Of a stretch of DNA of 64,000 nucleotides, positions 41,677 to 50,967 are shown piece by piece. The DNA comes from Kluyveromyces lactis (lineage: Eukaryota > Ascomycota > Saccharomycetes > Saccharomycetales > Saccharomycetaceae). The notes beneath the pieces are model-generated. The model had not been told where the DNA came from. It did not search any database and was given only the letters and a program-made list of their open reading frames with translations. The position numbers and the translations under genes are program-made. The stretch lies in contig NC_006041.1 in the NCBI RefSeq assembly GCF_000002515.2, positions 620,001-684,000 of the forward strand, given 5' to 3'. Position 1 is the stretch's first letter, and each line of letters starts with the position of its first letter.

Positions 41677-42738
41677 TCATTCCTTAGGTTGAGATGAGGT
41701 ATCTATCCTTGGAGATGGCGAGAAAAGTGTATGTACGTAGTCTCCCATATTAAAGTTGGGAGTCTTAAGTAAAGATCCGATCTTTGATTGAGAATCGTTG
41801 AATTGATCTGATGTCATTGATGAAGCAGACAATCCGATCCTAGATGGGGTTCCAGGCACTAACAGTTGTTGATCATCTGTCGTTAGTCTTCTTCTTGGTG
41901 AAGTGAACATGGAAGTCGATGGAGATTGCATCAAATCATGCATGCTGTTAGTTGGGATCATGACTGGTTGTTTGAAAGTCGATTGTGGTGAACTGGACGA
42001 GGCTCTCTCTTTCATATGTGACAACCTAACGATATCATTTAACTGTGATTCCGGCCCCACAGTGGTCTGGTTGATGTATGCATTTGATGAAGGTGTAGAT
42101 GGAATACCATGGTTTATCATTGAGTTCCCATAGTTGCTAGATGCACTCGGCCTCCTTCCACTACTAGAAGGATGGTTAGCCGACGCATATGGACTTGTTG
42201 CCAAATACATCAACAGATCCGCACCTTCTTCGTTGAGTACTTTTGAGTCACTGCCCAATTGGGAAGAGCTGGCCTTCGGAGTTGAAGGCACTGCAGGTTC
42301 CGAACTGTCGTCCGCCGATTTCTCACCGTTAAGAACTGTTAAGTGGTCCATACGTGTATCCAAATTCTTAGTTTTCCTTTCTGTCGCGTTAAATGACGAC
42401 GTAAAAGTGTTCCCAGCTGTGCTACCGTCTACAGCATTATTCCTGGAAGGTGGCTTCATAGCAGACCTTCTGGTTGGTGATTCCGAGATATGGTTTGGCT
42501 TCGATACTGATCTCGCTCTAGATCTGCCTGCAGACGTTGGAATGTTAACTGAATCGGGACCTGAACTGTTCCCTTTTTTATTCCTGTTCCCCAACGCAAC
42601 GTTGGAGGGGTTACTCTTCTTGGGCGAGGCAACTTTACTTAGCCCTAGCTTAAGTTTTCTAGCCATCTGTGCCAATTCTGCTCTTTCCAGAATTTTATCA
42701 GCAAGCTCCTGTTGTTTCTTAGGAGATAGTGAGGACAT
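41677..42738 (-). CDS. STB1: G1/S transcription regulator Stb1
   Basis: Encodes 353 aa, mostly low-complexity and rich in Ser, Pro and Asn. The N terminus (MSSLSPKKQQELADKILERAELAQMARKLKLGLSKV) is the conserved helical segment of Stb1. Short conserved blocks further on (EEGADLLMYLATSPYAS, then TSPRRRLTTDDQQLLVPGTPSR and FNMGDYVHTLFSPSP) recur in the family. Many SP/TP sites fit CDK control. In S. cerevisiae Stb1 binds Swi6 and Sin3 and helps MBF/SBF timing at Start. It corresponds to YNL309W and diverges from ZIM17 as in S. cerevisiae. About 70 residues shorter than the S. cerevisiae protein. Confidence 0.9.
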   Translation of the reverse strand: MSSLSPKKQQELADKILERAELAQMARKLKLGLSKVASPKKSNPSNVALGNRNKKGNSSGPDSVNIPTSAGRSRARSVSKPNHISESPTRRSAMKPPSRNNAVDGSTAGNTFTSSFNATERKTKNLDTRMDHLTVLNGEKSADDSSEPAVPSTPKASSSQLGSDSKVLNEEGADLLMYLATSPYASANHPSSSGRRPSASSNYGNSMINHGIPSTPSSNAYINQTTVGPESQLNDIVRLSHMKERASSSSPQSTFKQPVMIPTNSMHDLMQSPSTSMFTSPRRRLTTDDQQLLVPGTPSRIGLSASSMTSDQFNDSQSKIGSLLKTPNFNMGDYVHTLFSPSPRIDTSSQPKE

Positions 42739-43161
42739 TATGGATTTTTGATAGCTTTCCTTTTAATTCCTCCTAAATATACGTGCAAAAATGCGTCCAA
42801 TTTCTTAGATTAAACCCTCTAAAAATTCTATATCTCCCAATGTATATTTTGGCTAACTTATAACTCTCCAAAAGCGCTCGGTTGGCCCTGTTCCTCTCCC
42901 CCAAGCTCGATATAGATCGCGTAAACTTTTATTCTGAAATGGAAATCCTCATCTTCTCACTTCATAGTCTCTCATTTCAGATTTTCTATCGATATTGAAA
43001 AGAAAAAAAAGTTAGAAGTGCGATAAAGAGAGAGAGAGGGAAAACTGACAGTTACTGAATGACTCTATGGATGATGATTGATATAAACTGAAAACCAGTA
43101 TCGCATCAACCTTTCGGAAAGGGAGGCAGTTCAAAGAGTTCAAATTTAAATTTTCTATTAC
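42739..43161. promoter_or_regulatory. Divergent promoter region STB1/ZIM17
   Basis: A 423-bp divergent region with an A-rich tract (42999-43010) and a GAGAGAGAGA run (43029-43037). No gene was seen. Confidence 0.45.
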
Positions 43162-43737
43162 ATGATGAACAGATTTGGTTTGGTCGTTCGCAATGCTGCG
43201 AAGAATGGAATCAGAATCATAAGACCGGTTACAAAGTCATCGCCTGAAATTTATCGTCCACTATTTAGTCACCTGGTGCGTACTACGTACAATACCAGAG
43301 GATTCCATGCGAGTGTGCGAAAGCTTGATGAAGCAGAAGATGCTGCTGCTAAATTCAAAAATTTAGGGTCCATGAAAGTGGATAAACCGATGTTAATGAT
43401 TGCGTTCACTTGTAAGAAATGTAATACTAGGTCATCGCACACAATGTCGAAACAAGCATACACTAAGGGAACTGTGTTAATAAAGTGTCCTGGCTGTGAC
43501 AATAGACATCTTATTGCAGACCATTTGAAAATCTTTAACGATAATCATATTACTATCGAGGATATCATGAAGGCAGAAGGTGAGTCTGTCTCATTGACCA
43601 CCGACGATTTGGCATTTGAAGATATTCCGGATTCGTTGAAGAATGTTATTGGTCACTACGCAAAGGATGCTCCAGAAGAAATGAAGAAAAAACTGGACAA
43701 CGAAAAAGTGCATCATTTGCCAAGTACTGAGAAATGA
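43162..43737 (+). CDS. ZIM17: Mitochondrial Hsp70 escort protein, zinc-finger Zim17
   Basis: Encodes 191 aa. The N-terminal part is basic and contains NTRGFHASVRKLDE, a likely presequence cleavage region. The DNL-type zinc finger reads CKKCNTRSSHTMSKQAYTKG, then CPGCDNRHLIADHL, with two CxxC pairs. Zim17 keeps mitochondrial Hsp70 (Ssc1) soluble and supports protein import and iron-sulfur assembly in the matrix. The ORF starts with two adjacent ATGs (43162, 43165); either may be used. Ortholog YNL310C. A strong hairpin follows the stop codon. Confidence 0.96.
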   Translation: MMNRFGLVVRNAAKNGIRIIRPVTKSSPEIYRPLFSHLVRTTYNTRGFHASVRKLDEAEDAAAKFKNLGSMKVDKPMLMIAFTCKKCNTRSSHTMSKQAYTKGTVLIKCPGCDNRHLIADHLKIFNDNHITIEDIMKAEGESVSLTTDDLAFEDIPDSLKNVIGHYAKDAPEEMKKKLDNEKVHHLPSTEK

Positions 43738-43755
43738 ATATATACCGAATGCTTG

Positions 43756-43778
43756 CTCTTACTTCTCCGAAGTAAGAG
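43756..43778 (+). other. Perfect stem-loop in the ZIM17 3' flank
   Basis: CTCTTACTTC (43756-43765) pairs with GAAGTAAGAG (43769-43778) over a TCC loop: a perfect 10-bp stem beginning 19 nt after the ZIM17 stop. It probably lies in the 3' UTR. Yeast does not use intrinsic hairpin terminators, so a role in mRNA fate or 3' processing would be guesswork. Confidence 0.75.
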
Positions 43779-44144
43779 ACAAGGGTTCGTAATCACTTAT
43801 TTATAGTTTACGAATTTCGTACGAGCTTTTTTGTATACACATATTTTATACTACTTCAATCATTCATGCATTCTTTTTGACGCAAGTGCTTTCACTCAGA
43901 GCCATTTTATGGCCTGTTTCTTGTGCCTTACATCGTGAATAGCGAACTATTCTTGACATTTCCGGACAAAAATCGTTAACTTAGAAATTCCAGCTTCTGA
44001 ACTCTTCAGATTTACCTGTATAGATACGCAAATGAACAATATGTACAGAAAGAAATCTCTGATAACACCATTTGATGATCGACTTGTCAATGGACCTGTT
44101 GTATGTTTGTGCAGGCTTACCCGACAGACTAATTGTTAAGCAAA
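43779..44144. other. Intergenic ZIM17/SKP2
   Basis: The rest of a tandem gap of about 400 bp, with the SKP2 promoter. No further feature was seen. Confidence 0.4.
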
Positions 44145-46142
44145 ATGAGAGGACTACAGTTGTTTGGAGGAGGAAGTAGGAGAAGTGTTGAAAGCGAAAG
44201 GCCTTTATTGAATACCAAAGAGTCAGTTTTAGTGCCTACTGGACCGCACCTTTTGAAGTTACCAGATAAATTGCTGGAACGAATCCTGGAGAATCTTGAT
44301 ATTCCAACATACTTGTCACTGATACAAGTCAACAAGAAGTTATATCAGCTAATTTGTGAAAGGTTTTTATTTAAACATGTGGTTTTAATGAATAAGAACG
44401 CATTGTTAAAATTCAACGCTTTGATTGAATGCAAAAGTCTTACTCTGAGAAATGATATCAGTTATCTGGTGAAAACTGTTGAATTCGTGGATCCAGAATA
44501 TCATGATTCTCTGTTCAAATATAGCAAATACTATAACACTGGGTTTGCGGACACTGTAATAGGTGGCTCGTATTCATTCAGTGAAAGACAGGGACGATCG
44601 ACAGATATCAGAACATCGTCTAGATCTGCATCCGTGTCCTCTACAAGATCAAGAACTAAACAAGGTGCTTCAGAGGTATATCATCAACTTTCCAAACTTG
44701 AATCTAAATTCCTTGACTACACTTACATTGAATTGATGCTAAATATCATAGATTCACTTCCTAACGTTTCACACGTTATTCTCTCTCAGGTGGAGAAGAA
44801 CTTCAAGATCCCATTATGGTATTCAGTTTTAAATGATGGCTCTAAGGATTTCTTCAAGAAGATTATTAAAGGTCAAGGGTCAATGACAGTAGAGGATTTG
44901 AGAACATTTAGGGTTTCCAGTGATTGGATTAAACAATACGAGGAAACATTCCATTCTCTATCTAGATTCAAACGACTATCTATCAAGGCGAAGACTAACC
45001 TAGTTCTAAAGCCTAACTTGCTTTGTTGCTTTGGTGTTTTTGATGAGTTAATGTTGGAAAATATCACCATTACTCCTGAATCCATTGATACACCATTGGA
45101 ATATTTGCCGCTATATATGCGAATAGGACACGACAAATGTTTGGATCTACATCTTCCAGTTCAAACATTGGAACTCAAATCCTGTGTCATCAAAGCTGGT
45201 AATGGACTTATGAGATTATTGTACTCGTTCTTTTTCCGTGTCAGAAAGTTATCATTGTTTGATCTTCAAAGTAAATATGATCTCCTTTTGATAAATTGCT
45301 TTGGTTCTCTCACGCACCTAACCATAGACTGTAATAGTACATGCTTTGTCAATGTCAAACCTACTGATGAGTCATATTATTTTCCAGAAGAACCTATGCA
45401 GGACGATATGGATGATCTCAAGACACTGATAGACCCTCAGAAAGGTGTAAAACTAACAGCACCACCGCCAACTACACCAGTGGTTGTTGTAATGAGCAAT
45501 GGGAAGTTAATAAACACCGAAGCTAGCACACCACGGAAACCAGCACTTTTAACAACAGAACAAGCACATTACTTTGGATCCTCATCGATATCTCCTTTCC
45601 ATTCTTATTTCCATCATTTCAAAAGATTGTGGGAACGGATTCCAAACTCAGGAGTACATTTGACAATAGTTAATATCCCCTTCACGAATGTATTTCCCTT
45701 AGTTCCTGAACTTGTGTGGGAACGCTTTTTGACTAGTGATCAAGACACCCTCTACGATAATTCAGACGATGAAAATAACCATGAGTTGGACGAGTATTGG
45801 TGGGATCCAAAAATAAAAGAAAATCTTGAACGAGCGACTCATTTCAATAATGATATAGACATCTCTGAAGAAGATTTTTCACCCAGGAAATGGAATGATT
45901 TCCATAGGATTAACTCTTTCAAGGACATTCCTAATGTCAACGTTTGGTACTTCTTGAAGCTTTTGTCTAAGTTTCAGTCCGTTGAGATTCGAATGTTACG
46001 TCAATGGTTGTTCTGCACTCCTCGTACGAGATATGATTGGGAACTCTTATTACGACCTGTGTTAAATGGCAGAGTACCTGTCACAGTGAAGGATAATGCT
46101 GGATATTTGTTATATTCCTATGGAAATTCTAAAAAAACATGA
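44145..46142 (+). CDS. SKP2: F-box protein Skp2
   Basis: Encodes 665 aa from the ATG at 44145; the frame opens four codons earlier with a TTG only. The F-box lies at about residues 30-75 (LPDKLLERILENLDIPTYLSLIQVNKKLYQLICERFLF). The rest is predicted to be helical with no obvious WD40 or clear leucine-rich repeats. As an F-box protein it should select substrates for an SCF ligase, in which Hrt1, also encoded here, is the RING subunit. The S. cerevisiae ortholog by position is YNL311C (763 aa), which has been linked to degradation of sulfate assimilation enzymes. The last codons overlap the GAS4 stop by 14 bp on the opposite strand. Confidence 0.88.
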   Translation: MRGLQLFGGGSRRSVESERPLLNTKESVLVPTGPHLLKLPDKLLERILENLDIPTYLSLIQVNKKLYQLICERFLFKHVVLMNKNALLKFNALIECKSLTLRNDISYLVKTVEFVDPEYHDSLFKYSKYYNTGFADTVIGGSYSFSERQGRSTDIRTSSRSASVSSTRSRTKQGASEVYHQLSKLESKFLDYTYIELMLNIIDSLPNVSHVILSQVEKNFKIPLWYSVLNDGSKDFFKKIIKGQGSMTVEDLRTFRVSSDWIKQYEETFHSLSRFKRLSIKAKTNLVLKPNLLCCFGVFDELMLENITITPESIDTPLEYLPLYMRIGHDKCLDLHLPVQTLELKSCVIKAGNGLMRLLYSFFFRVRKLSLFDLQSKYDLLLINCFGSLTHLTIDCNSTCFVNVKPTDESYYFPEEPMQDDMDDLKTLIDPQKGVKLTAPPPTTPVVVVMSNGKLINTEASTPRKPALLTTEQAHYFGSSSISPFHSYFHHFKRLWERIPNSGVHLTIVNIPFTNVFPLVPELVWERFLTSDQDTLYDNSDDENNHELDEYWWDPKIKENLERATHFNNDIDISEEDFSPRKWNDFHRINSFKDIPNVNVWYFLKLLSKFQSVEIRMLRQWLFCTPRTRYDWELLLRPVLNGRVPVTVKDNAGYLLYSYGNSKKT

Positions 46143-47541
46143 TTGAAACTATATCTAAAATAAAGCCAAGCACCATACTACATCCTAAGATGAGGTTTGT
46201 TCTAGAGAGTCTTAATCCATTTCCTGAGTTTGAAGCCTTTTTTTCTGGTCCAGTTAACTTCACGGAACCTACTTCATTGACAATCGAGAACTTTGGGCTC
46301 CTACTTAACTGATTTCCATTTGCATCATAGTATTTGCTATTGCAAGTTAAGTCTGACTTGTCTAAATTCACATATTTACCTTTATCGCATTTAACACCCT
46401 TTCTGATAAATTCAGTGGCTAATTTCGGAACTACTTTCGCAGTGATATCCAAATTGGTGTATTTGTTGGTACATGCAGGACTGTTGTTAACTATCCTAGA
46501 TGTAGACTTGTCTTGACTTATTTTTAAGTCTGTGCTTGTTGGATGTGGTGTTTGCTTGTATTGGTTTTTGAGCGCCTCAAAGTCCTCTAATAGATAAACA
46601 TCGCCGGTCTCTTCATTAACTGAGACCAAGCCGTAATTGTTTACTTCTTGGGTGAACTCATAAACTAATCCACCACTGAACGTATGATACATTCTATCAG
46701 AGTATAATGTCGGTATTTCTCCAAATTTTCTCGGGGTCACTTCATTACATCCAAATTCCGAAAAGAATACTGGCTTAGAGTAGTCTTTGTACGCATCTAC
46801 CAATTTGTCATATCCTGAGCTTTGGAAATCCTGATCGCCGCACCACTGGTAGGAGTTTACACCATAGAAGTCCACAGAAGAATCATGAGTTCCTTTATCT
46901 TCGCATTCCAAATACTTGGATAATGATACTCTATATTTCAAATCATCAGCGGCCGAATATCCAACAGGAATTGCTCGAGGAGAGTGAGCTTTGATGTACC
47001 CCTTCATATCTCCCACCAACTGTTTAATATACGGTGGAGATCTCTGAGCAGACCTTTTGTCGTTGATTATTTCGTTTCCTGCAATAAAGCCTAACGTGTT
47101 ATTATAAGGAATGAATTGTGCAATCAATTTGAAAACATGTTCTAAATAAATTGGATTATAAGTAGTCCAGGGTTCATATCGATTTAAGTGCTGATTTATT
47201 AAAGGTGAGTTCACGTCAAGGATTAGATATATTCCAGCACTTGCTAGCATTGTCATACATTTATCATGGTTTAGATCTGGATTTAACGAATAAACACGCA
47301 CTGCATTGATTCCCAAATCCTGAAACAAAGGTATATCTCTTGCACAAACGGAAACATCTGATAAGGGATCCTTTTCATCTGTAACGTCACTAGATCCACC
47401 TGGTTGATAGTCAATACCTCTTATAAAGAATGGTTCATCTGTGACAGAATCATAAAAGTGTTTTCCTCGAATTTCTATGGGGTGTATATCAGCTAAAACA
47501 GAGGAGACAAAGAAAAGTACACCTATTATCAATCTATGCAT
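46129..47541 (-). CDS. GAS4: 1,3-beta-glucanosyltransferase, GH72 (Gas4)
   Basis: Encodes 470 aa (S. cerevisiae Gas4 is 471 aa). A signal peptide occupies about residues 1-17. The GH72 catalytic domain has its two glutamates at 157 (FIAGNEIIND) and 262 (VFFSEFGCNE). There is no complete X8 cysteine module. The C terminus is hydrophobic after an SNSGNG segment, which fits GPI anchoring. Gas proteins elongate and branch cell wall glucan; Gas4 acts in spore wall assembly in S. cerevisiae. A CACAAAA core of the middle sporulation element lies about 105 bp upstream (47644-47650, minus strand), but it lacks the leading G. The ortholog is YOL132W. Confidence 0.94.
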   Translation of the reverse strand: MHRLIIGVLFFVSSVLADIHPIEIRGKHFYDSVTDEPFFIRGIDYQPGGSSDVTDEKDPLSDVSVCARDIPLFQDLGINAVRVYSLNPDLNHDKCMTMLASAGIYLILDVNSPLINQHLNRYEPWTTYNPIYLEHVFKLIAQFIPYNNTLGFIAGNEIINDKRSAQRSPPYIKQLVGDMKGYIKAHSPRAIPVGYSAADDLKYRVSLSKYLECEDKGTHDSSVDFYGVNSYQWCGDQDFQSSGYDKLVDAYKDYSKPVFFSEFGCNEVTPRKFGEIPTLYSDRMYHTFSGGLVYEFTQEVNNYGLVSVNEETGDVYLLEDFEALKNQYKQTPHPTSTDLKISQDKSTSRIVNNSPACTNKYTNLDITAKVVPKLATEFIRKGVKCDKGKYVNLDKSDLTCNSKYYDANGNQLSRSPKFSIVNEVGSVKLTGPEKKASNSGNGLRLSRTNLILGCSMVLGFILDIVSIMFF

Positions 47542-47906
47542 TTTCTTGAATGTGTATGTTTATTTCTAAATTCTGTGTTGATTGTTGCAGGGATATCAGG
47601 CTTCACTGAGATTTCTGCATCTTGTATGATTGCAGATATGAATTTTTGTGTTTATATTTCTTATATTATAATCTGTCACTGACGCAGCCAATTACCAACA
47701 TATATATGAAAAAATAGTAAATAAAATAACACATAGAATAACCGCGTCATCTTAATATAGCTAAGGTGACACAACGTAGTTCAGTACAGATGCCAATGAT
47801 ATATTTGGGATCATAACTGCTGATTCGTCGCCCAAAATGAAAGTACTTTTTTAAAATGATAATTATGATGTTGAAATCGAACTTATACACAAAAATATGT
47901 AAAAAA
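47542..47906. other. GAS4 upstream / RFA2 downstream intergenic region
   Basis: A 365-bp AT-rich gap between two leftward genes. Apart from the partial sporulation element noted with GAS4, I see nothing. Confidence 0.45.
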
Positions 47907-48828
47907 TTATAAGATAAAGAAGGTGAACTCGTCGAAGGTAGGGTATATGTAACCTTGTTCTGTTAGAGTTTGACAATACATTCTGACATCATCTTCAATC
48001 ATGTTCAAAGATTGAGAGATAAGTTTAGTCTGCACAGAGAAAGAGTTTGAATCCTTGCCAGCGCACTGGGCTCTGATAAAATCCAAAACTTTTTCAGTGG
48101 CTGATTTTGGAGGCTCGTTATCTTGTACAAATAAACTATTGGTTTCAGTATTAGCTCCGTTAACTGCCACCGTTGAGTCAACACTCAAGTTACCGTTAGC
48201 CACAGCAAATGCCTTAATTACCTCCAGGTGATGTGCTAGAATTTCATTGAATGAATCAATATGCTTTACTACAGCGTATTGTACATTCATCTTACCACTG
48301 AATTCTCTTAGAGAAGCGTATACCTTGATGTATTTCCCTACCGAGTAGTCTTGTGCTACTTGCGAGTTATAATCACCATTTTGGTCCTCTTGAGAGGCGT
48401 GCGACATATCATTGCTATCATTAGTCCATTTTCGGAATTCGATTTGCCCAGTCCCATCTTCAACTGTAAGAGTAACATTCGATGTATTATCAGCAACGTT
48501 TCTAATGACACCAACAAATGACACATGGTGAAGTTCTTGACCCATTATAACGTATGGTCCATCTTGAATTTGTTGCTTTGCGGATTGCATCTGTTTAATT
48601 GTCACAGGAGTCAAAGTGTTGGCATTTTGTCCACCGGAATTTGGTCTGGAAGATTGGCTTGGATCTGAGTTATCAAATCCACCAGCATTAATATTAGAAT
48701 ATTCATTATATGGATGATAAGCTGGATAAAGGAGGAGTGGTGATTAGTTTTATTGAAAGTGTTAGTAATGGGAACAAGACTGAACCTAAATAAATAGTTT
48801 CGGAAAAACATCGTAACGTACTGGTCAT
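47907..48828 (-). CDS. RFA2: Replication protein A 32-kDa subunit, spliced
   Basis: Reconstructed from a 7-nt first exon (48822-48828, ATGACCA) and exon 2 (47907-48721), giving 273 aa, the same as S. cerevisiae Rfa2. The join yields MTTYHPYNEYSNINAGGFDN, which matches the start of Rfa2. The central OB fold follows (HHVSFVGVIRNVADNTSNVTLTVEDGTGQIEFRKW, KYIKVYASLREFSGKMNVQYAVVKHIDSFNE), and the C-terminal winged helix ends EQGYIYPTFDEFTFFIL. Rfa2 is the middle subunit of the single-strand DNA binding heterotrimer needed for replication and repair. YNL312W also has a 5'-terminal intron. A MluI cell cycle box lies upstream. A 235-codon frame starting at 48614 misses the true N terminus. Confidence 0.96.
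48722..48821 (-). other. RFA2: RFA2 intron (100 nt)
   Basis: On the minus strand it begins GTACGT (plus 48816-48821), has a perfect TACTAAC branch site (plus 48761-48767) and ends ATCCAG (plus 48722-48724 for the CAG). It splits codon 3 after its first base. Confidence 0.93.
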
Positions 48829-49200
48829 TGTGTCAGTTTTCTTTAGCTTCTGTTTATTGACTCCTTCTGCCGAAGATAACCCAGTTCTTGGTTATCCTCC
48901 ATTGAATATCAGTTTTGCCATTCACAAAGCTCATATCCTCTCTTCAGAAGATTATGAATAAGTTACGCGTTTTCCCTTTCAAAGATTTGGTTCGTGTTTG
49001 GCAGGGTAATATAAATAAAGAATTAGTATGGCAGAAATCTTAGCACAGTATACAAGGACAAAGAATAATGCAAATATGTGGCAAGAAAGGATACTGTAAC
49101 CAAGTTTAATTTCCTCTCGGCAGCAACATTAGGATGGAATTTGATGATTACAATAATATTTATATGTAAGTTAACTAAATAATGCTGAATAAGTTAATCT
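48829..49200. other. RFA2 upstream / KRI1 downstream intergenic region
   Basis: A 372-bp gap. It holds the RFA2 promoter with a MluI cell cycle box, and is the right edge of the inverted ALR1-RFA2 segment. No gene was seen. Confidence 0.5.
48965..48970. promoter_or_regulatory. MluI cell cycle box upstream of RFA2
   Basis: ACGCGT lies 137 bp before the RFA2 ATG. This is the core site of the MBF (Mbp1-Swi6) factor that drives G1/S transcription of DNA replication genes, and RFA2 is a classic MBF target in S. cerevisiae. Confidence 0.6.
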
Positions 49201-50967
49201 TTAATCTCTTCTCTTTCTCTTCTTATTCTTCAATCTTTCCTTTTCTTTAGAGGTTTGATGAGCTTCACCGTCGTTCAGAGGAATTGCTAATTCATCACCG
49301 GTGAGGCCTTCTTCGGTATTGAAAACTTTCTTTCTCCATTCCCTTAGTCGCCTGCTCTTAGTAACCTTTCTTCTATCCTTTGACGTCAGTTCTTTTGGTC
49401 TATATGGTGCAAACTTCTTCAAGCCGATAAACTCATTTAGATCGGCGTCATCAGCTGTGAATATTTCTCGCGTAGTCAATCCGAATGATTCTGGAGACAC
49501 TTCACGGTATCTAAACTTAACTTCAGAATTTTTCTCTGTCGAACGTCCTCTTTCTTCTTCCACCTGCTCTATGATGTCTACCTTACGTTCGTCGACTGCT
49601 TTTTCTACCATCTCATGTAACTGCTTCTTATCTTTTTTTTTGTCTCTCTTCTCTTGTATCTTGTCCTTCTTTGATTTCTTCTTTTTTGGCTCTCCAGAGT
49701 CTGATGCCAAGGTCTCATCGTCTTCCGCATGATCCTCGGTTTCCTGTTCAGCATAAAACTCTCCCATGATATCGTCATTCTCATCCCATGTTGGTTTATC
49801 TTCCTGGTTGTAGAATTCGTCGTTAAAGATGGTACCGATGACTTCATCCCATTTCCCATCTTCGAAGTTTCCGTTTATTAAGGTATCGGTTAAGGCTTTG
49901 ACATGCTCTTCTTTGATATCAGCACCATATTCTTTCTTTACTTGCTCTAAAACATCAGTAAGTTGGTTAACCTTTTCCTTCTTTTTCTTTTGGACTGCCT
50001 TTTGCTTCTCTTCTTCCTCTTTATCCTTAATAGCCTTTTCCTCATCTCTCTTTCTTCTACGAGATGAGGTTGCAGATCTTCTGAGTGTAGCTTGTGTACG
50101 TGCATAAGAAACAATTTCTGCAGCATTTGGATCCTCGTAACGGAAATTATAAGCATTTTCAAATTGCTCGACAGCATCGTCAAAGTCCTCATCTTCTTCG
50201 ATGTCGGTACCACGACGGTCCAAATTAATCACTTTATCGCCTTTCTTTGGAATCCACGCCTGTTGGTTAACAAACTCCTCCAAAAACTTTTCGTCATCAA
50301 CTTTTGGATTCGGTAATTTGACTTCGGATTCCCTTTTATTTTGTGGCTCCTTCTTCTTCAAGAAGCCGTCTTCTTCTTCGTCTCCTTCTTCTGCATCGTC
50401 ATCGCCATTGAACGCATCCTTGATCTCACTCAAAAGTTGGTTTCTCTCTTCTCTTTGATGCGAAGCAAAAGACTGTTTACCATCCACCGTTTCAAATTCC
50501 AAATCCTCATCATCATCGGCATTAACGTTACCATTTAAAAGATTCATTCTATGATAATCTTTCAAATAGACGGGTTTATGTTTCTCAGTCTTTGCCAATT
50601 TTTCAACTGCCTTTTCGGGTTCTTCGAAAAATTTCACTCCCGGGTTCAATAGTTTATCAGTCTCATTATTTTTAATAGCATCTAAGACTTTTTGAATACC
50701 TTCTTCTACTTCTTCAGTGATCAATTCACCATAATCATCTTCTTCTTCTGAGGTCGAACTATCTTCATCGTCATCGTCTACTTCAGCAGGAACCTCTTTA
50801 GAAGCAGTGACATCATGCTTTGACCCAGTTTTCACACTTATGACCTCGGTATTCTTGCCTTCAACGTCGGTAGTTGGAACCTTCGTTGAACTGCCCTTCA
50901 CTGCAACTGACTCTTGCTTCTTGATGGCTTCTCTAGCCTTCTTGGCAGCAGATTTCTTTCTAGGCAT
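49201..50967 (-). CDS. KRI1: Nucleolar ribosome biogenesis protein Kri1
   Basis: Encodes 588 aa (about 591 aa in S. cerevisiae). The protein is highly charged, with long Lys- and Glu-rich helical stretches. The Kri1 core is present: PVYLKDYHRMNLLNGN, the DDDDAEEGDEEEDGFL-type acidic tract, ETEDHAEDDETLASD, and the conserved C-terminal block VSPESFGLTTREIFTADDADLNEFIGLKKFAPYR ending in a basic tail KNKKRKRRD. Kri1 acts with Krr1 in 40S subunit assembly in the nucleolus. A PAC-like motif lies 139 bp upstream. Ortholog YNL308C. Confidence 0.95.
   Translation of the reverse strand: MPRKKSAAKKAREAIKKQESVAVKGSSTKVPTTDVEGKNTEVISVKTGSKHDVTASKEVPAEVDDDDEDSSTSEEEDDYGELITEEVEEGIQKVLDAIKNNETDKLLNPGVKFFEEPEKAVEKLAKTEKHKPVYLKDYHRMNLLNGNVNADDDEDLEFETVDGKQSFASHQREERNQLLSEIKDAFNGDDDAEEGDEEEDGFLKKKEPQNKRESEVKLPNPKVDDEKFLEEFVNQQAWIPKKGDKVINLDRRGTDIEEDEDFDDAVEQFENAYNFRYEDPNAAEIVSYARTQATLRRSATSSRRRKRDEEKAIKDKEEEEKQKAVQKKKKEKVNQLTDVLEQVKKEYGADIKEEHVKALTDTLINGNFEDGKWDEVIGTIFNDEFYNQEDKPTWDENDDIMGEFYAEQETEDHAEDDETLASDSGEPKKKKSKKDKIQEKRDKKKDKKQLHEMVEKAVDERKVDIIEQVEEERGRSTEKNSEVKFRYREVSPESFGLTTREIFTADDADLNEFIGLKKFAPYRPKELTSKDRRKVTKSRRLREWRKKVFNTEEGLTGDELAIPLNDGEAHQTSKEKERLKNKKRKRRD

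Noticed and set aside
42134-42751. 205-codon frame antisense to STB1
   Set aside because: Shadow frame of a Ser/Pro-rich gene; STB1 itself has family blocks and correct synteny.
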